Assembly (NCBI GenBank): GCA_046483065.1
Contig: JAWODW010000105.1
Span: forward strand, 1 to 49,391
Reading direction: 5' to 3'
Length of the DNA stretch: 49,391 nucleotides
Source: JAWVYT01 sp046483065
Lineage (GTDB): Bacteria > Gemmatimonadota > Gemmatimonadetes > Longimicrobiales > RSA9
Numbering within the stretch: position 1 is the first letter of the stretch; the number at the start of each line of letters is the position of its first letter. The notes below the pieces were generated by a model. The model made no database searches. It was not told where the DNA came from and worked only from the letters and a program-made list of their open reading frames with translations. Positions 33,268-40,793 of this stretch are shown here, one piece after another. The position numbers were made by a program, and so were the translations under genes.

Positions 33268-33708
33268 TTACCCGTCCTCGCGAATCAGAGTTTCGTAGGT
33301 GTCCACGGGTCGGTGACCCTCCGGTGGCGCCCGGTATTCGTTGGAGTGCTGCACCATGAGGTTGGTGGAGTGGAAGACGCCGTCCCGGCTGTAGCTGCCC
33401 TCCACCACCACACCCATGGTGTCCTTGAACATTGCCGGCGGTGCGCCGGTGGACTGGACCTGGAGCGTGTCGTTGCCGTCCGTGACCCGGAACCGCAGGT
33501 CGAGCTGCTCCGCGTTCCAGCTGATGGATCCGGGCACCACCTGCCCGCCCAGTCGAACGGGCGTCTCGTAAGCGGCGTTCCCCCGAGCCAGCAGCTCGGA
33601 CGGCGTCAGGAAATAGACCAGGTTGCTACCCAGGCCGCCCCAGATCAGGTAGCCGAACCCACCGAGAATCAGTACAGCGCCGATGGCGCCGATCGTCGTC
33701 TTCTTCAC
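33268..33708 (-). CDS. ccmE: Cytochrome c maturation heme chaperone CcmE
   Basis: A 146-residue periplasmic heme chaperone with an N-terminal anchor (IGAIGAVLILGGFGYLIWGGL) and an OB-fold (VRLGGQVVPGS to VVVEGSYSRDGVF). The covalent heme ligand is His121 in the HxxxY motif HSNEY (Tyr125). Cys-containing variants known from archaea and deltaproteobacteria are not seen. The acidic/proline tail is short. The ATG overlaps the ccmD stop (ATGA). Confidence 0.95.
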   Translation of the reverse strand: MKKTTIGAIGAVLILGGFGYLIWGGLGSNLVYFLTPSELLARGNAAYETPVRLGGQVVPGSISWNAEQLDLRFRVTDGNDTLQVQSTGAPPAMFKDTMGVVVEGSYSRDGVFHSTNLMVQHSNEYRAPPEGHRPVDTYETLIREDG

Positions 33709-33845
33709 CCCTCACCTCCCAGGTCCGCGACGGTGTCTTTCGCCCGCCGAGTCAATATGAACAGCCGCACGGAATACCCGATGAGCCCGATCCAGGTGAC
33801 CGCGTAGGCCGCGATGACGTAGTTCCATACATTCGCCTCAGGCAT
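33705..33845 (-). CDS. ccmD: Small membrane protein CcmD
   Basis: A 46-residue single-helix protein (VWNYVIAAYAVTWIGLIGYSVRLFIL, then a basic RRAKDT). This matches the CcmD pattern of one helix followed by positive charge. CcmD helps release heme-loaded CcmE from CcmABC. The ATG at 33845 lies within the end of ccmC (8-nt overlap) and the stop overlaps ccmE. Position, size and topology support the call more than sequence identity does. Confidence 0.85.
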   Translation of the reverse strand: MPEANVWNYVIAAYAVTWIGLIGYSVRLFILTRRAKDTVADLGGEG

Positions 33846-34557
33846 GGAGCTGCCCTCCCTCCAGAATGGCTTCCTCGTGAAGTGCCTCCGCACGCCGCTC
33901 GATCCGAGCCGCTCGATAGCGCCAGCTGATGAACACGATCAGGACCAGCATGAACGCCACCGCGTTCGCCCGCAGCGCCCACTTGTAGATCGGCGTGAGC
34001 GTCTCGGGGGTCGACTGCACCTGGTGCAAGGTACGCCACCAGCGCACGGACATGTAGACGATGGGCACGTTCAGCGCACCGAAGATCCCCACCCCTGCGC
34101 TCCAGGTGGCTCGCCGCTCCGGGTCCTCGGTAAAGGAGCGCAGCGACAGGTAGCCCACGAAGATGATAAAGAGCACCGCCGTGGACGTGAGCCGTGCCTC
34201 CCAGGTCCACCAGATCCCCCACGCCCACCGGCCCCATATGGATCCGAGGACCAGGGTCAACCCGGTGAACAGCGCGCCGATCTCGGCCGCCGACGCGGCC
34301 AGCAGGTCCGCACGCTCGGTGCGCTTGACCAGATAGACCACGCTGCCCCAGAACACCACGAAGAACGCCAGGAACGCGTTCCACGCCGCCGGCACGTGCA
34401 CGTACATGATCTTCTGCGAGTCCTGGAAGTCCTGGGCCGTGGGCGAGTAGGTGAACCCGAACCACTGGGCCGCAATGACCGTCGCAGGCGCCACGAAGGT
34501 CAGGACCAGCAGCCAGCCGGGGACCCGCTGTTCTCGAAGGGCTTTCATCGCATCCAT
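33838..34557 (-). CDS. ccmC: Heme exporter protein CcmC
   Basis: A 239-residue six-helix WWD-domain protein that loads heme onto CcmE. The motif reads GRWAWGIWWTWEARLTSTAVLF, with flanking histidines in IMYVHVPAAWNAF and MSVRWWRTLHQ. The ATG at 34557 is chosen after the ccmB stop (1-bp gap), and the longer open frame upstream has no homology. The C-terminus overlaps ccmD by 8 nt. Confidence 0.94.
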   Translation of the reverse strand: MDAMKALREQRVPGWLLVLTFVAPATVIAAQWFGFTYSPTAQDFQDSQKIMYVHVPAAWNAFLAFFVVFWGSVVYLVKRTERADLLAASAAEIGALFTGLTLVLGSIWGRWAWGIWWTWEARLTSTAVLFIIFVGYLSLRSFTEDPERRATWSAGVGIFGALNVPIVYMSVRWWRTLHQVQSTPETLTPIYKWALRANAVAFMLVLIVFISWRYRAARIERRAEALHEEAILEGGQLHA

Positions 34558-34558
34558 G

Positions 34559-35245
34559 TCACTCCTCGATAACGGCCCCGAACGCGAGGATGGACGCGCC
34601 CAGGAAAATGGTGTCGAACGCAATCAACAGCTGGATCCATCGGCCACTGTCCCCCATGGGGTCGCCGGCCAGCAGCGCCGATGTGCCTTCCACCGCGGCG
34701 ACCAGCACCGGCACGAGCATCGGGAACAGGAGGAGCGGCAGGAGCACTTCCCTGGCCCGGCTCCGGCTCGCCATGGAGGCGTAGAACGTCCCCAGCGTCA
34801 CGAACCCGAACGTGCCGAGGAGGATCACCACCACCACGAGCCCCAGCGTCCCCGTCATGGGGATGTCGTAGAGCACGATGGCCAGCGGTACCAGTACGAT
34901 CTCCACCAGCAGCACGAAGGCCAGGTTGGCCAGCAGCTTCCCGAGGAAGATCGAGCTCCGGGCACCCGGATAGAGCAGCAGCGTTTCCAGCGCCCCCCCG
35001 TCCAGCTCTACCTGATACGACCGATGGAACGCCAGGTTCCCGCTGAACAGAACGGTCAGCCACAGGATCCCGGCGGCGGCGTCGCGCAGCGAAGCGGTGT
35101 CGGGGCCCAGTGCAAAGCCGAACATGAGGAGCATCAGCGCTGCCAGGAAGACCACGGCGTTGAAGTTGGCCTTGGAGCGCCGCTCCGTGGTCAGGTCCTT
35201 CCACGCCACCGCTCCCACGCGGGTCAGCTCGGACCGGAAACTCAC
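34559..35245 (-). CDS. ccmB: Heme exporter protein CcmB
   Basis: A 228-residue ABC-type membrane subunit with six helices that partners CcmA and CcmC. Family marks are the start WKDLTTERRSKANFNAVVFLA, LWLTVLFSGNLAFHRSYQVE and LDGGALETLLLYPGARSSIFLGK. The GTG at 35245 overlaps the ccmA stop by 4 nt. The frame remains open upstream inside ccmA, but nothing there is coding in this frame. Confidence 0.93.
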   Translation of the reverse strand: MSFRSELTRVGAVAWKDLTTERRSKANFNAVVFLAALMLLMFGFALGPDTASLRDAAAGILWLTVLFSGNLAFHRSYQVELDGGALETLLLYPGARSSIFLGKLLANLAFVLLVEIVLVPLAIVLYDIPMTGTLGLVVVVILLGTFGFVTLGTFYASMASRSRAREVLLPLLLFPMLVPVLVAAVEGTSALLAGDPMGDSGRWIQLLIAFDTIFLGASILAFGAVIEE

Positions 35246-35958
35246 TGGCTGACCTCCGCCGTGAGCGCCGGCTGGTCGCTCGGCGTCGGGATCACCCGGC
35301 CTTCCTGGAGGGTGACTACGCCGTCCACCACCGCCGACGACCGCGTCGGGTCGTGGGTGGCCACCAGCGTGATCCCGCCCCGGTCCACCGTGGCCCGCAC
35401 CAGCTCGTTCACCAGCTCGATCCCATCGGCATCGAAACTGGCGTACGGCTCGTCGAGGAGCATGAGGCGGGGCGGCCTCATGACGAGTCGGGCCAGCGCC
35501 AGCCGCCGCGTCATCCCCGACGAGAAGCCGCCCGCCCGTTCCCCGGCGACGTGGCCCAGCCCCACCCGCTCGAGGGCACCGTCCACGGAGACCTCGCTCT
35601 CCCCGCCCCACATCCGCCGGGCGAACTCGAGGTTCTCCCGGGCCGTCAGGTCGGCGTACACCCCGGGCTCGTGGTAGAGGGCCCCGATATGGGTCCGGAT
35701 CTCGTCGGTCTCCTTGAGCAGGTCGAGGCCGAAGATCCGGCCGCCGCCCCGGGTAGGACGGAGGGTGGTGGCCACCACACGCAGCAGCGTGGTCTTCCCG
35801 CTGCCGTTGTGACCCATAAGGGCCAGCGCGGAGCCGGGCTCCGCACGGAAGCTCGCGCCCCGGAGCGCCCACTTGCGCCCGAACCGCTTCGCGACCCCCT
35901 CTATGACCACACCGTCATGGACCACGACGGACCCCCCGGCTTCGTCGGATTGCATCAT
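35242..35958 (-). CDS. ccmA: Heme exporter ATP-binding protein CcmA
   Basis: A 238-residue ABC ATPase that drives release of holo-CcmE. Walker A is GHNGSGKTT, the signature is FSSGMTRRLALA, Walker B is LMLLDEPYASFD, and the switch His is in VATHDPTR. It is the first gene of ccmABCDEFGH. The start at 35958 (ATG ATG) is placed just 8-9 nt after a promoter -10 element, so the mRNA may be leaderless. An upstream in-frame ATG at 35979 would lie inside the promoter spacer and is less likely. No Shine-Dalgarno is visible, consistent with leaderless translation. Confidence 0.93.
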   Translation of the reverse strand: MMQSDEAGGSVVVHDGVVIEGVAKRFGRKWALRGASFRAEPGSALALMGHNGSGKTTLLRVVATTLRPTRGGGRIFGLDLLKETDEIRTHIGALYHEPGVYADLTARENLEFARRMWGGESEVSVDGALERVGLGHVAGERAGGFSSGMTRRLALARLVMRPPRLMLLDEPYASFDADGIELVNELVRATVDRGGITLVATHDPTRSSAVVDGVVTLQEGRVIPTPSDQPALTAEVSQ

Positions 35959-35966
35959 CGAGCCCG

Positions 35967-35995
35967 AAGATAGCCGCATGGGGTACGGCGTTCAA
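35967..35995 (-). promoter_or_regulatory. Probable promoter of the ccm operon
   Basis: On the minus strand TTGAAC (35995-35990) and TATCTT (35972-35967) are separated by exactly 17 bp. This fits sigma-70 spacing, with 4/6 matches in each box. The predicted transcription start falls within a few bases of the ccmA ATG at 35958. A terminator for the upstream gene lies at 36072-36110, which separates the units. Confidence 0.55.
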
Positions 35996-36071
35996 TCCCG
36001 GGAAAGCCCCTTCTTCGGCGGGGGAACCCTACCGATGCGCGTGTGGGGGGAGCTCCGGGGTGGCTGTAGGG

Positions 36072-36110
36072 AAAAGACGGACGCCGGATCCGTCTCCGGA
36101 TCCGGCGTCC
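36072..36110 (-). terminator. Rho-independent terminator after the outer-membrane protein gene
   Basis: A perfect 13-bp stem, GGACGCCGGATCC (36079-36091) with GGATCCGGCGTCC (36098-36110), encloses a 6-nt loop. On the minus strand it is followed by GTCTTTTCCC. It lies 45 bp downstream of the gene ending at 36155 and before the ccm promoter. Confidence 0.85.
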
Positions 36111-36154
36111 ATCGGCAGGGGCCGTGCTCCCCGAATCCGTCGGGGGCGCCATGA

Positions 36155-37282
36155 TCAGAGAGTCAGGCGCACCCCGAGGCTGGCGAAGAAGCGTCCGCCC
36201 TCCAGGGCGGTCTCCGTCAGGTCCTGATCGCTCGGGATGTTGGCACCGCTGAGGGCGTCGGCATCGATGAGGTCGGTCGCCTTCTGGTAGCCGACCTCAC
36301 CGACGATGTTGAGGAGCAGGATGCTCATCCCGACGTTGGCGTGGACGTTCCAGGCCGCGGTCTTGAGCTCGCCGGCGACGGCTTCCTGAGGCTGGAGCGC
36401 GATGGTCTGGGCCGGGTCGCACGTGGGCGCCGTGCAGTCGTACTCCAGGTTCCAGTTGAACCGGGTGTCGCTGGTGTAGATGTCGTATCCCGCGCCGGCG
36501 AGAACGTCGAACATGAGCAGGCCCTTGCTGACGCCGGCCCGGAGGCTCATGACCGAGAGGTCGGTGGCGAAGGCCGCCGGGTCCGGGGTCTCCAGGTCGC
36601 CGAAGGTGACCTCGCCCATCCTGCGGTACATCCCGCTCACGGACACCCCGGGCATGACGAGTCCCTGCTTGAGGATCCCGACCCGTGCGCCGATCCCCAT
36701 GTTGATGATGTTGTCCTCGAGCCCGATGACGTCCTGCACCTGCTGGACGGCCGGGATGAAGGAGACGCTGCCGAGGAGGTCGACGGCGCCGACGCCGCCG
36801 ATCATGGGTCCGAAGGAGAAGCCGTTGAACAGCCCGACCACCGCGTCGGCCTGGAGCGAGGCCACCGGGATCCCGGACGTGGGCATGGCGGAAACCGTCC
36901 CGCCGTCCGTCACCGTCGGAGCGAAGCCGCCCCCGAACACGTCAGGGACCTCGGCCAGGGCGGCGTTCACCCGGGCCGTGACGCTGATGCGGGGGAAGAG
37001 CCCGAGACGACGCCCGATGGTGGTGGCGGTGCCCAACGTGTGGGAGCCGCCGGAGAACGCGACGCCGATGGACGGCTGCACGTTCGACAGCGCGTTGGCC
37101 ACCTGTCCGCAGACGAAGCTGAACTGGTTCTGGATATCCTGCGGGACCGCCGTTCCGCCCGGCAGCGGGGGATCGGCGACGATGGTCAGCTGACCGGGAG
37201 CGCAGGCATCGATGAGATCCTGCGCCTTGGCCGGCGTGGCGACCAGGAACAGCGCAACGACAAACGTGGCAAGGCGTTTCAT
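36155..37282 (-). CDS. Predicted outer-membrane protein of unknown family
   Basis: A 375-residue exported protein with a signal peptide (MKRLATFVVALFLVATPAKAQ). Two Cys pairs appear (DACAPG/FVCGQ near the start, YDCTAPTCDP late), probably disulfides. The rest has long alternating, Gly-rich strands (SIGVAFSGGSHTLGTATTIG, ARVGILKQGLVMPGVSVSGM, LRAGVSKGLLMFDVLAGAGY), ending FFASLGVRLTL. Barrel topology is likely. I do not recognise a named family. The ATG is preceded by GGAGGAG in the leader, and the gene ends at a strong terminator, so it is probably a single-gene unit expressed well. A TTGACA lies on the minus strand at 37391-37386, but no well-spaced -10 was found. Confidence 0.75.
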   Translation of the reverse strand: MKRLATFVVALFLVATPAKAQDLIDACAPGQLTIVADPPLPGGTAVPQDIQNQFSFVCGQVANALSNVQPSIGVAFSGGSHTLGTATTIGRRLGLFPRISVTARVNAALAEVPDVFGGGFAPTVTDGGTVSAMPTSGIPVASLQADAVVGLFNGFSFGPMIGGVGAVDLLGSVSFIPAVQQVQDVIGLEDNIINMGIGARVGILKQGLVMPGVSVSGMYRRMGEVTFGDLETPDPAAFATDLSVMSLRAGVSKGLLMFDVLAGAGYDIYTSDTRFNWNLEYDCTAPTCDPAQTIALQPQEAVAGELKTAAWNVHANVGMSILLLNIVGEVGYQKATDLIDADALSGANIPSDQDLTETALEGGRFFASLGVRLTL

Positions 37283-37455
37283 GACTCCTCCAAGGGAGCG
37301 AGTAGTAGTCGGGTCCGGGGGTCACAGCGGTCGGGAAGGCCCGTACCGCAGAATCGAAGCTAGTTTGGCGCCCCATCAGCGCGGGTGTCAAGGAGAGCGG
37401 CCACCGGAAGACCCCGGGAGACGGTCCTCACGGAGCGATCCGGTGAGGTGTGCAA

Positions 37456-37529
37456 CGGGCCCGGCAGGACTCGAACCTGCGACCCTCGGTTTAGGAAACC
37501 GATGCTCTATCCACCTGAGCTACGGGCCC
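37456..37529 (-). tRNA. tRNA-Arg (anticodon CCT)
   Basis: A 74-nt cloverleaf on the minus strand. It has acceptor stem GGGCCCG/CGGGCCC, D-arm GCTC/GAGC, anticodon stem TCGGT/ACCGA with loop TTCCTAA (anticodon CCT, reading AGG), and T-arm GCAGG/CCTGC with loop TTCGAGT. The discriminator is G. CCA is not encoded (TTG follows). It lies between the acidic protein and the outer-membrane protein genes. No integrase or duplicated 3' end is nearby. Confidence 0.97.
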
Positions 37530-37564
37530 TCGTGGGTCCCTACCCTGCAAGGGGTCGGGAAGTT

Positions 37565-38305
37565 CTACTCGCGGCCGGAGAGGTAGCCGGCCAGGAGCCC
37601 CGCCAGAAGCGCAGTGAACCGATCCGGGGCGCTCATCTGCTCCTCGGCGGCCTCCACGCCGCGGTCCCGGAGACGGGCGGCCATCTCCTCCAGGCGATCG
37701 GCGAGCTCGGCTGCGGCGCTCTGCTCCACCGCACCGGCGGCTTCCGATGGCTCCCGGACATCGTCTGGCGTCTCCTCGTCCGCCGTCGGCGTGGTCCCGG
37801 CGCCGACATCCCAGGGGGATCGCTGCACGGGTTCGACGGGCTCGGTGGGCTCGGCGGGCTCGGTGGGTTCGACGGCCATGGCGCTGTCGTACGGGCCGGC
37901 CTCCTCTTCGCCCTCTCCTTCCCCGCCCTCGATATCGAAGTCCTCGAAGGGGAAGTCGTCCTCGGCCTCCGCCGCCAGCGTCTCGCCCTGCTCTTCCTCC
38001 TCGTCCCACCCGGACTCGAACGGGAACGGCTCTTCCTCGGGCTCCGGGGGCTCGGACGGTGCGGGTTCGGAGGGCGTCGGCTCGGTCGTGCCGGGCTCTG
38101 CAGCTGCGGGCTCTGCAGCCGCGGGTTCCGGCGCCGTCGGTTCCGGCGCGGCGGGTTCGGTCACGGGCTCTGGCGCACCGCCGGGTACGAAGGGGGGTGC
38201 GAGGCCCTCGTCGTGGTCGTCGGATGCCGCCTCCGCCTCGTCGGACCAACGGGTGGACGTCGGGGGCGTGGGCTCCTGGTCCGGGCGGGGATTCCCGTCT
38301 GTCAT
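37565..38305 (-). CDS. Acidic proline/glutamate-rich protein of unknown function
   Basis: A 246-residue low-complexity protein. Residues about 40-190 are rich in Pro, Glu, Ala and Thr with short internal repeats (PEPAAAEPAAAEP, EPTEPAEPTEPVEPV) and acidic clusters (WDEEEEQGE, EGEGEEEAG). The C-terminal ~60 residues form a probable helix (AAAELADRLEEMAARLRDRG) ending in a hydrophobic stretch LLAGLLAGYL. No signal peptide is seen. The ATG at 38305 follows AGAGGAG at a good distance. The codon pattern is typical for the genome, so it is probably expressed. It stands between the yqaA operon and tRNA-Arg. The function is unknown. The helix could be an oligomerisation or membrane-proximal segment. 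Confidence 0.75.
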   Translation of the reverse strand: MTDGNPRPDQEPTPPTSTRWSDEAEAASDDHDEGLAPPFVPGGAPEPVTEPAAPEPTAPEPAAAEPAAAEPGTTEPTPSEPAPSEPPEPEEEPFPFESGWDEEEEQGETLAAEAEDDFPFEDFDIEGGEGEGEEEAGPYDSAMAVEPTEPAEPTEPVEPVQRSPWDVGAGTTPTADEETPDDVREPSEAAGAVEQSAAAELADRLEEMAARLRDRGVEAAEEQMSAPDRFTALLAGLLAGYLSGRE

Positions 38306-38390
38306 GGGCCGCTCCTCTGTGCCGGATGCTGCAGCTCCTGGAACGGCGGGAAGATAGGAGGGATCCCGGTGTCGCGCCACCGTTTCGGGC

Positions 38391-39044
38391 TCACCCCAGG
38401 AACACCTTGACGACCAGGAACCCGCCCACGAGGAGAATCAGGAACGCCCAGGCCAGCCAGTCGAAGTACCGGTCGATGAATCCCTGGATGGAGGGGCCGT
38501 AGACGTAGATCAGGCCCGCCACGATGAAGAAGCGAGCGCTGCGGCTCACGGTGGAGGCGAGGACGAAGACGGCGAAGGAGATCTCGAAGGCTCCCGCCGA
38601 GAGGGTGAAGACCTTGAAGGGGATGGGCGTGAAGCCGGCGGCGAAGATCGCCCAGAAGTCGTACCGGGCGTAGATCGCCTGGACGTGGGCGAAGGCCTCC
38701 GGGGTGACGCCCGGTACGTAGGTGAAGAAGAACTGGTTCACGGCCTCCCAGATGCCCCAGCCGATGGCGTAGCCGGCGATCCCCCCGAATACGGAGGCGA
38801 CCGCACAGATGGCGGCGAAGCGGAACGCCTTTTTCGGCGCCCCGATGGCCAGGGCGATGAGGAGCGGATCCGGCGGGATGGGGAAGAACGAGGACTCGGC
38901 GAAGGAGAAGCCGGCGAGGGCCCAGCCCCCACTCGGGCGCTCGGCGAAGCTGAGCACCCAGTCGTACATGCGCCGTACCCAGCCGATCTTCGCGGCCGGG
39001 CCCGGGCTCACGGGCCCGGGTACGCCCTCCGTGTTCCCGGTCAC
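38391..39044 (-). CDS. YqaA/DedA-type VTT-domain membrane protein
   Basis: A 217-residue polytopic protein of the YqaA branch of the SNARE-associated (VTT) family. Visible: FSFAESSFFPIPPDPLLIALA, GGIAGYAIGWGIWEAVNQFF and the loop FWAIFAAGFTPIPFKVFTLSAG, with a final helix LAWAFLILLVGGFLVVKVF. It is the last gene of the DUF512-der-plsY-gpsA-merR-surE-pcm operon, and its ATG overlaps the pcm stop. The substrate is unknown. It belongs to the same superfamily as the DedA protein at 2015 but a different subgroup. Confidence 0.85.
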   Translation of the reverse strand: MTGNTEGVPGPVSPGPAAKIGWVRRMYDWVLSFAERPSGGWALAGFSFAESSFFPIPPDPLLIALAIGAPKKAFRFAAICAVASVFGGIAGYAIGWGIWEAVNQFFFTYVPGVTPEAFAHVQAIYARYDFWAIFAAGFTPIPFKVFTLSAGAFEISFAVFVLASTVSRSARFFIVAGLIYVYGPSIQGFIDRYFDWLAWAFLILLVGGFLVVKVFLG

Positions 39045-39688
39045 TCAGGCCACCCGAAACGTCCGATGAGCGGCACAAAGACGCAGCCGGTCACTGATCG
39101 CTCGGTAGTGCTGCCGTCCTCCTGACGAGTGACGAGCTTCAGGTCCTGGGTGTTGCGGTCGCCCACGGGGATCAGGAGACGGCCGCCGGGGGTGAGCTGG
39201 TCAACCAGCGTCTCGGGCACGTTCGGCGCCGCGGCGGCTACTAGGATGGCGTCGTAGGGCGCGTACTTCAGCCAGCCGACGGTCCCGTCTTTGGTGACGA
39301 GGGCGATGTTCCGGTAGCCGAGCTCGTCCAGGACCTCGCGGGCCCGCTGGGTCAGCTCCGGGATCCGATCCACCGCGTATACGTTCCCGGCCAGCTCCGC
39401 CAGCAGCGCCGTCTGGTATCCGCTCCCGGCCCCGATCTCGAGCACGGTGTCTGCCGGGCCGATCTCCAGTGTCTGGAGGTACAGGGCCTGGAGCGACGGC
39501 TGAGAGATGGTCTGGCCGTAGCCGATAGGGAGGGCCGAGTCGTCGTAAGCCCGGCGCCGCATGGGTTCGGGGACGAACCGGTGGCGGGGCACGGACGCAA
39601 CGGCGGCGAGGACCTCGGGGTCGTCGATGCCCTTGGCCTGAACCCGCTCGACCAGACGCTGTCGCTTCTTCTCGTACGGATCGTTCAC
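39041..39688 (-). CDS. pcm: Protein-L-isoaspartate O-methyltransferase
   Basis: A 215-residue SAM-dependent repair methyltransferase for isoaspartyl residues. The SAM motif is DTVLEIGAGSGYQTALLAEL. Substrate motifs include VPRHRFVPEPMRRRAYDDSALPIGYGQTISQP and the late GGRLLIPVG. The length is normal (~210). The GTG at 39688 overlaps the surE stop, and the longer frame upstream is antisense-like noise. The surE-pcm pairing is a common stress/repair gene pair in proteobacteria and others. Confidence 0.95.
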   Translation of the reverse strand: MNDPYEKKRQRLVERVQAKGIDDPEVLAAVASVPRHRFVPEPMRRRAYDDSALPIGYGQTISQPSLQALYLQTLEIGPADTVLEIGAGSGYQTALLAELAGNVYAVDRIPELTQRAREVLDELGYRNIALVTKDGTVGWLKYAPYDAILVAAAAPNVPETLVDQLTPGGRLLIPVGDRNTQDLKLVTRQEDGSTTERSVTGCVFVPLIGRFGWPE

Positions 39689-40431
39689 AGCTTGAGCTCC
39701 CAACCGCGTATATCGTTGAGCAAGTCGAAGTTCGTGAGGTCCAGGTGAAGTGGTGTCACAGATATGAAGCCGTCCTCGACGGCCCGGAAGTCCGAGTCTT
39801 CCCCGCCCCACCAGGTGCTCTCCCCTCCGCCGATCCAGAAGTACTCGCGGCCGCTGGGGTCGTGGGACCGGGTGAGGGAACCCTCGTAGGCTCTTCGCCC
39901 GAGGGTGGTGATCCGGACGCCGGCCACCTCCTCGGGAGGGATGGGGGGCAGGTTGATGTTCAGGAGCGTCTCGTCCGGGAAGGTGTCGCGGCTCAGGACC
40001 TGGCCGATGAGCTTGGAGATGGTGGGGACCCAGGCCTCGATGGCTTCGGGGTCTCGCCCGGTGTAGGAAACGGCCGCAGCGGGGATCCCGAGGATGGTGG
40101 CCTCCATGGCGCCGGCCACGGTGCCGCTGTAGAGGACGTCATCGCCGAGATTGGCCCCGTGGTTGATGCCGGAGAAGACAAAGTCGGCGGGCGGGTCCAT
40201 GAGTTCACCCATGGCCAGGACCACGCAGTCGGTGGGAGTGCCGTCCACCACGAGCATGTCCCGGACGGAACGGACGCGCAGGGGATGGTGCATGGTCAGG
40301 GAGTGGCTGGTGGCGCTCTGCTCCCGGTCCGGGGCCACCACCTGGACGTCTCCGTGGGGCTCGGCCGCGTTCACCAGCGCCCGGATCCCCAGCGCCAGGT
40401 AGCCGTCATCGTTCGTGACCAGGATTCGCAT
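39685..40431 (-). CDS. surE: 5'/3'-nucleotidase SurE
   Basis: A 248-residue SurE, a metal-dependent phosphatase acting on nucleoside monophosphates and polyphosphate. Metal residues lie in ILVTNDDG at the very N-terminus, then SATSHSLT, GTPTDCV and SGINHGANLGDDVLYSGTVAGAMEA. The ATG at 40431 overlaps the merR stop by 1 nt (TGATG). The longer open frame upstream belongs to other genes. Its stop overlaps the pcm GTG. Confidence 0.96.
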   Translation of the reverse strand: MRILVTNDDGYLALGIRALVNAAEPHGDVQVVAPDREQSATSHSLTMHHPLRVRSVRDMLVVDGTPTDCVVLAMGELMDPPADFVFSGINHGANLGDDVLYSGTVAGAMEATILGIPAAAVSYTGRDPEAIEAWVPTISKLIGQVLSRDTFPDETLLNINLPPIPPEEVAGVRITTLGRRAYEGSLTRSHDPSGREYFWIGGGESTWWGGEDSDFRAVEDGFISVTPLHLDLTNFDLLNDIRGWELKL

Positions 40432-40793
40432 CAGCCGACGGTATCGCCTCGCAGCAGCTCGAGGATGTCCTGCAGTTCGGAGCGAATCTCCTCCACGGTG
40501 GCCCTGTCGAGGGTCTGCTGGGAGGCCTCTTCGTACTCGCCCCCCTTGCGCAACTCCTCCAGCTTCTGCCGCGCGCCCTCGATGGTGTAGCGCTCCGTGT
40601 ACAGAAGGCGCTTGACCAGCATGATGAGCCGGATCTCCTTCCGCTGGTAGACCCGGTTGCCGGCCCGGTTCTTGGACGGTTTCAGTGGCGGGAACTGACT
40701 CTCCCAGTAGCGGAGGACGTGGGGCTTCAGGTCCACCAGGTCGCATACCTCGCCGATGGAGTAATACTCCTTCCGCATGATCGGACTGCTCAT
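40431..40793 (-). CDS. MerR-family transcriptional regulator
   Basis: A 120-residue MerR-type DNA-binding protein. The winged helix is YYSIGEVCDLVDLKPHVLRYWESQFPPLKPSKNRAGNRVYQRKEI (residues about 10-54), followed by a dimerisation helix with many Glu/Lys/Leu. No cysteine cluster for metal binding is present, and there is no effector domain. This small type is often found between gpsA/plsY-type and surE genes. Its target is unknown, and self-regulation of the operon is plausible. It overlaps gpsA (ATGA) and surE (TGATG). Confidence 0.88.
   Translation of the reverse strand: MSSPIMRKEYYSIGEVCDLVDLKPHVLRYWESQFPPLKPSKNRAGNRVYQRKEIRLIMLVKRLLYTERYTIEGARQKLEELRKGGEYEEASQQTLDRATVEEIRSELQDILELLRGDTVG

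Noticed and set aside
37386..37391. TTGACA on the minus strand upstream of the outer-membrane protein gene
   Set aside because: A perfect -35 hexamer, but no -10 at 16-18 bp; the nearest TAGCTT is 23 bp away. Not called as a promoter.
37456..37529. tRNA-Arg as an integration site
   Set aside because: No integrase, no repeated 3' end and no atypical block beside it.
37829..37880. Short repeated blocks inside the acidic protein gene as a separate repeat array
   Set aside because: They are in-frame codons for the EPTEP-type protein repeats and are explained by the gene.
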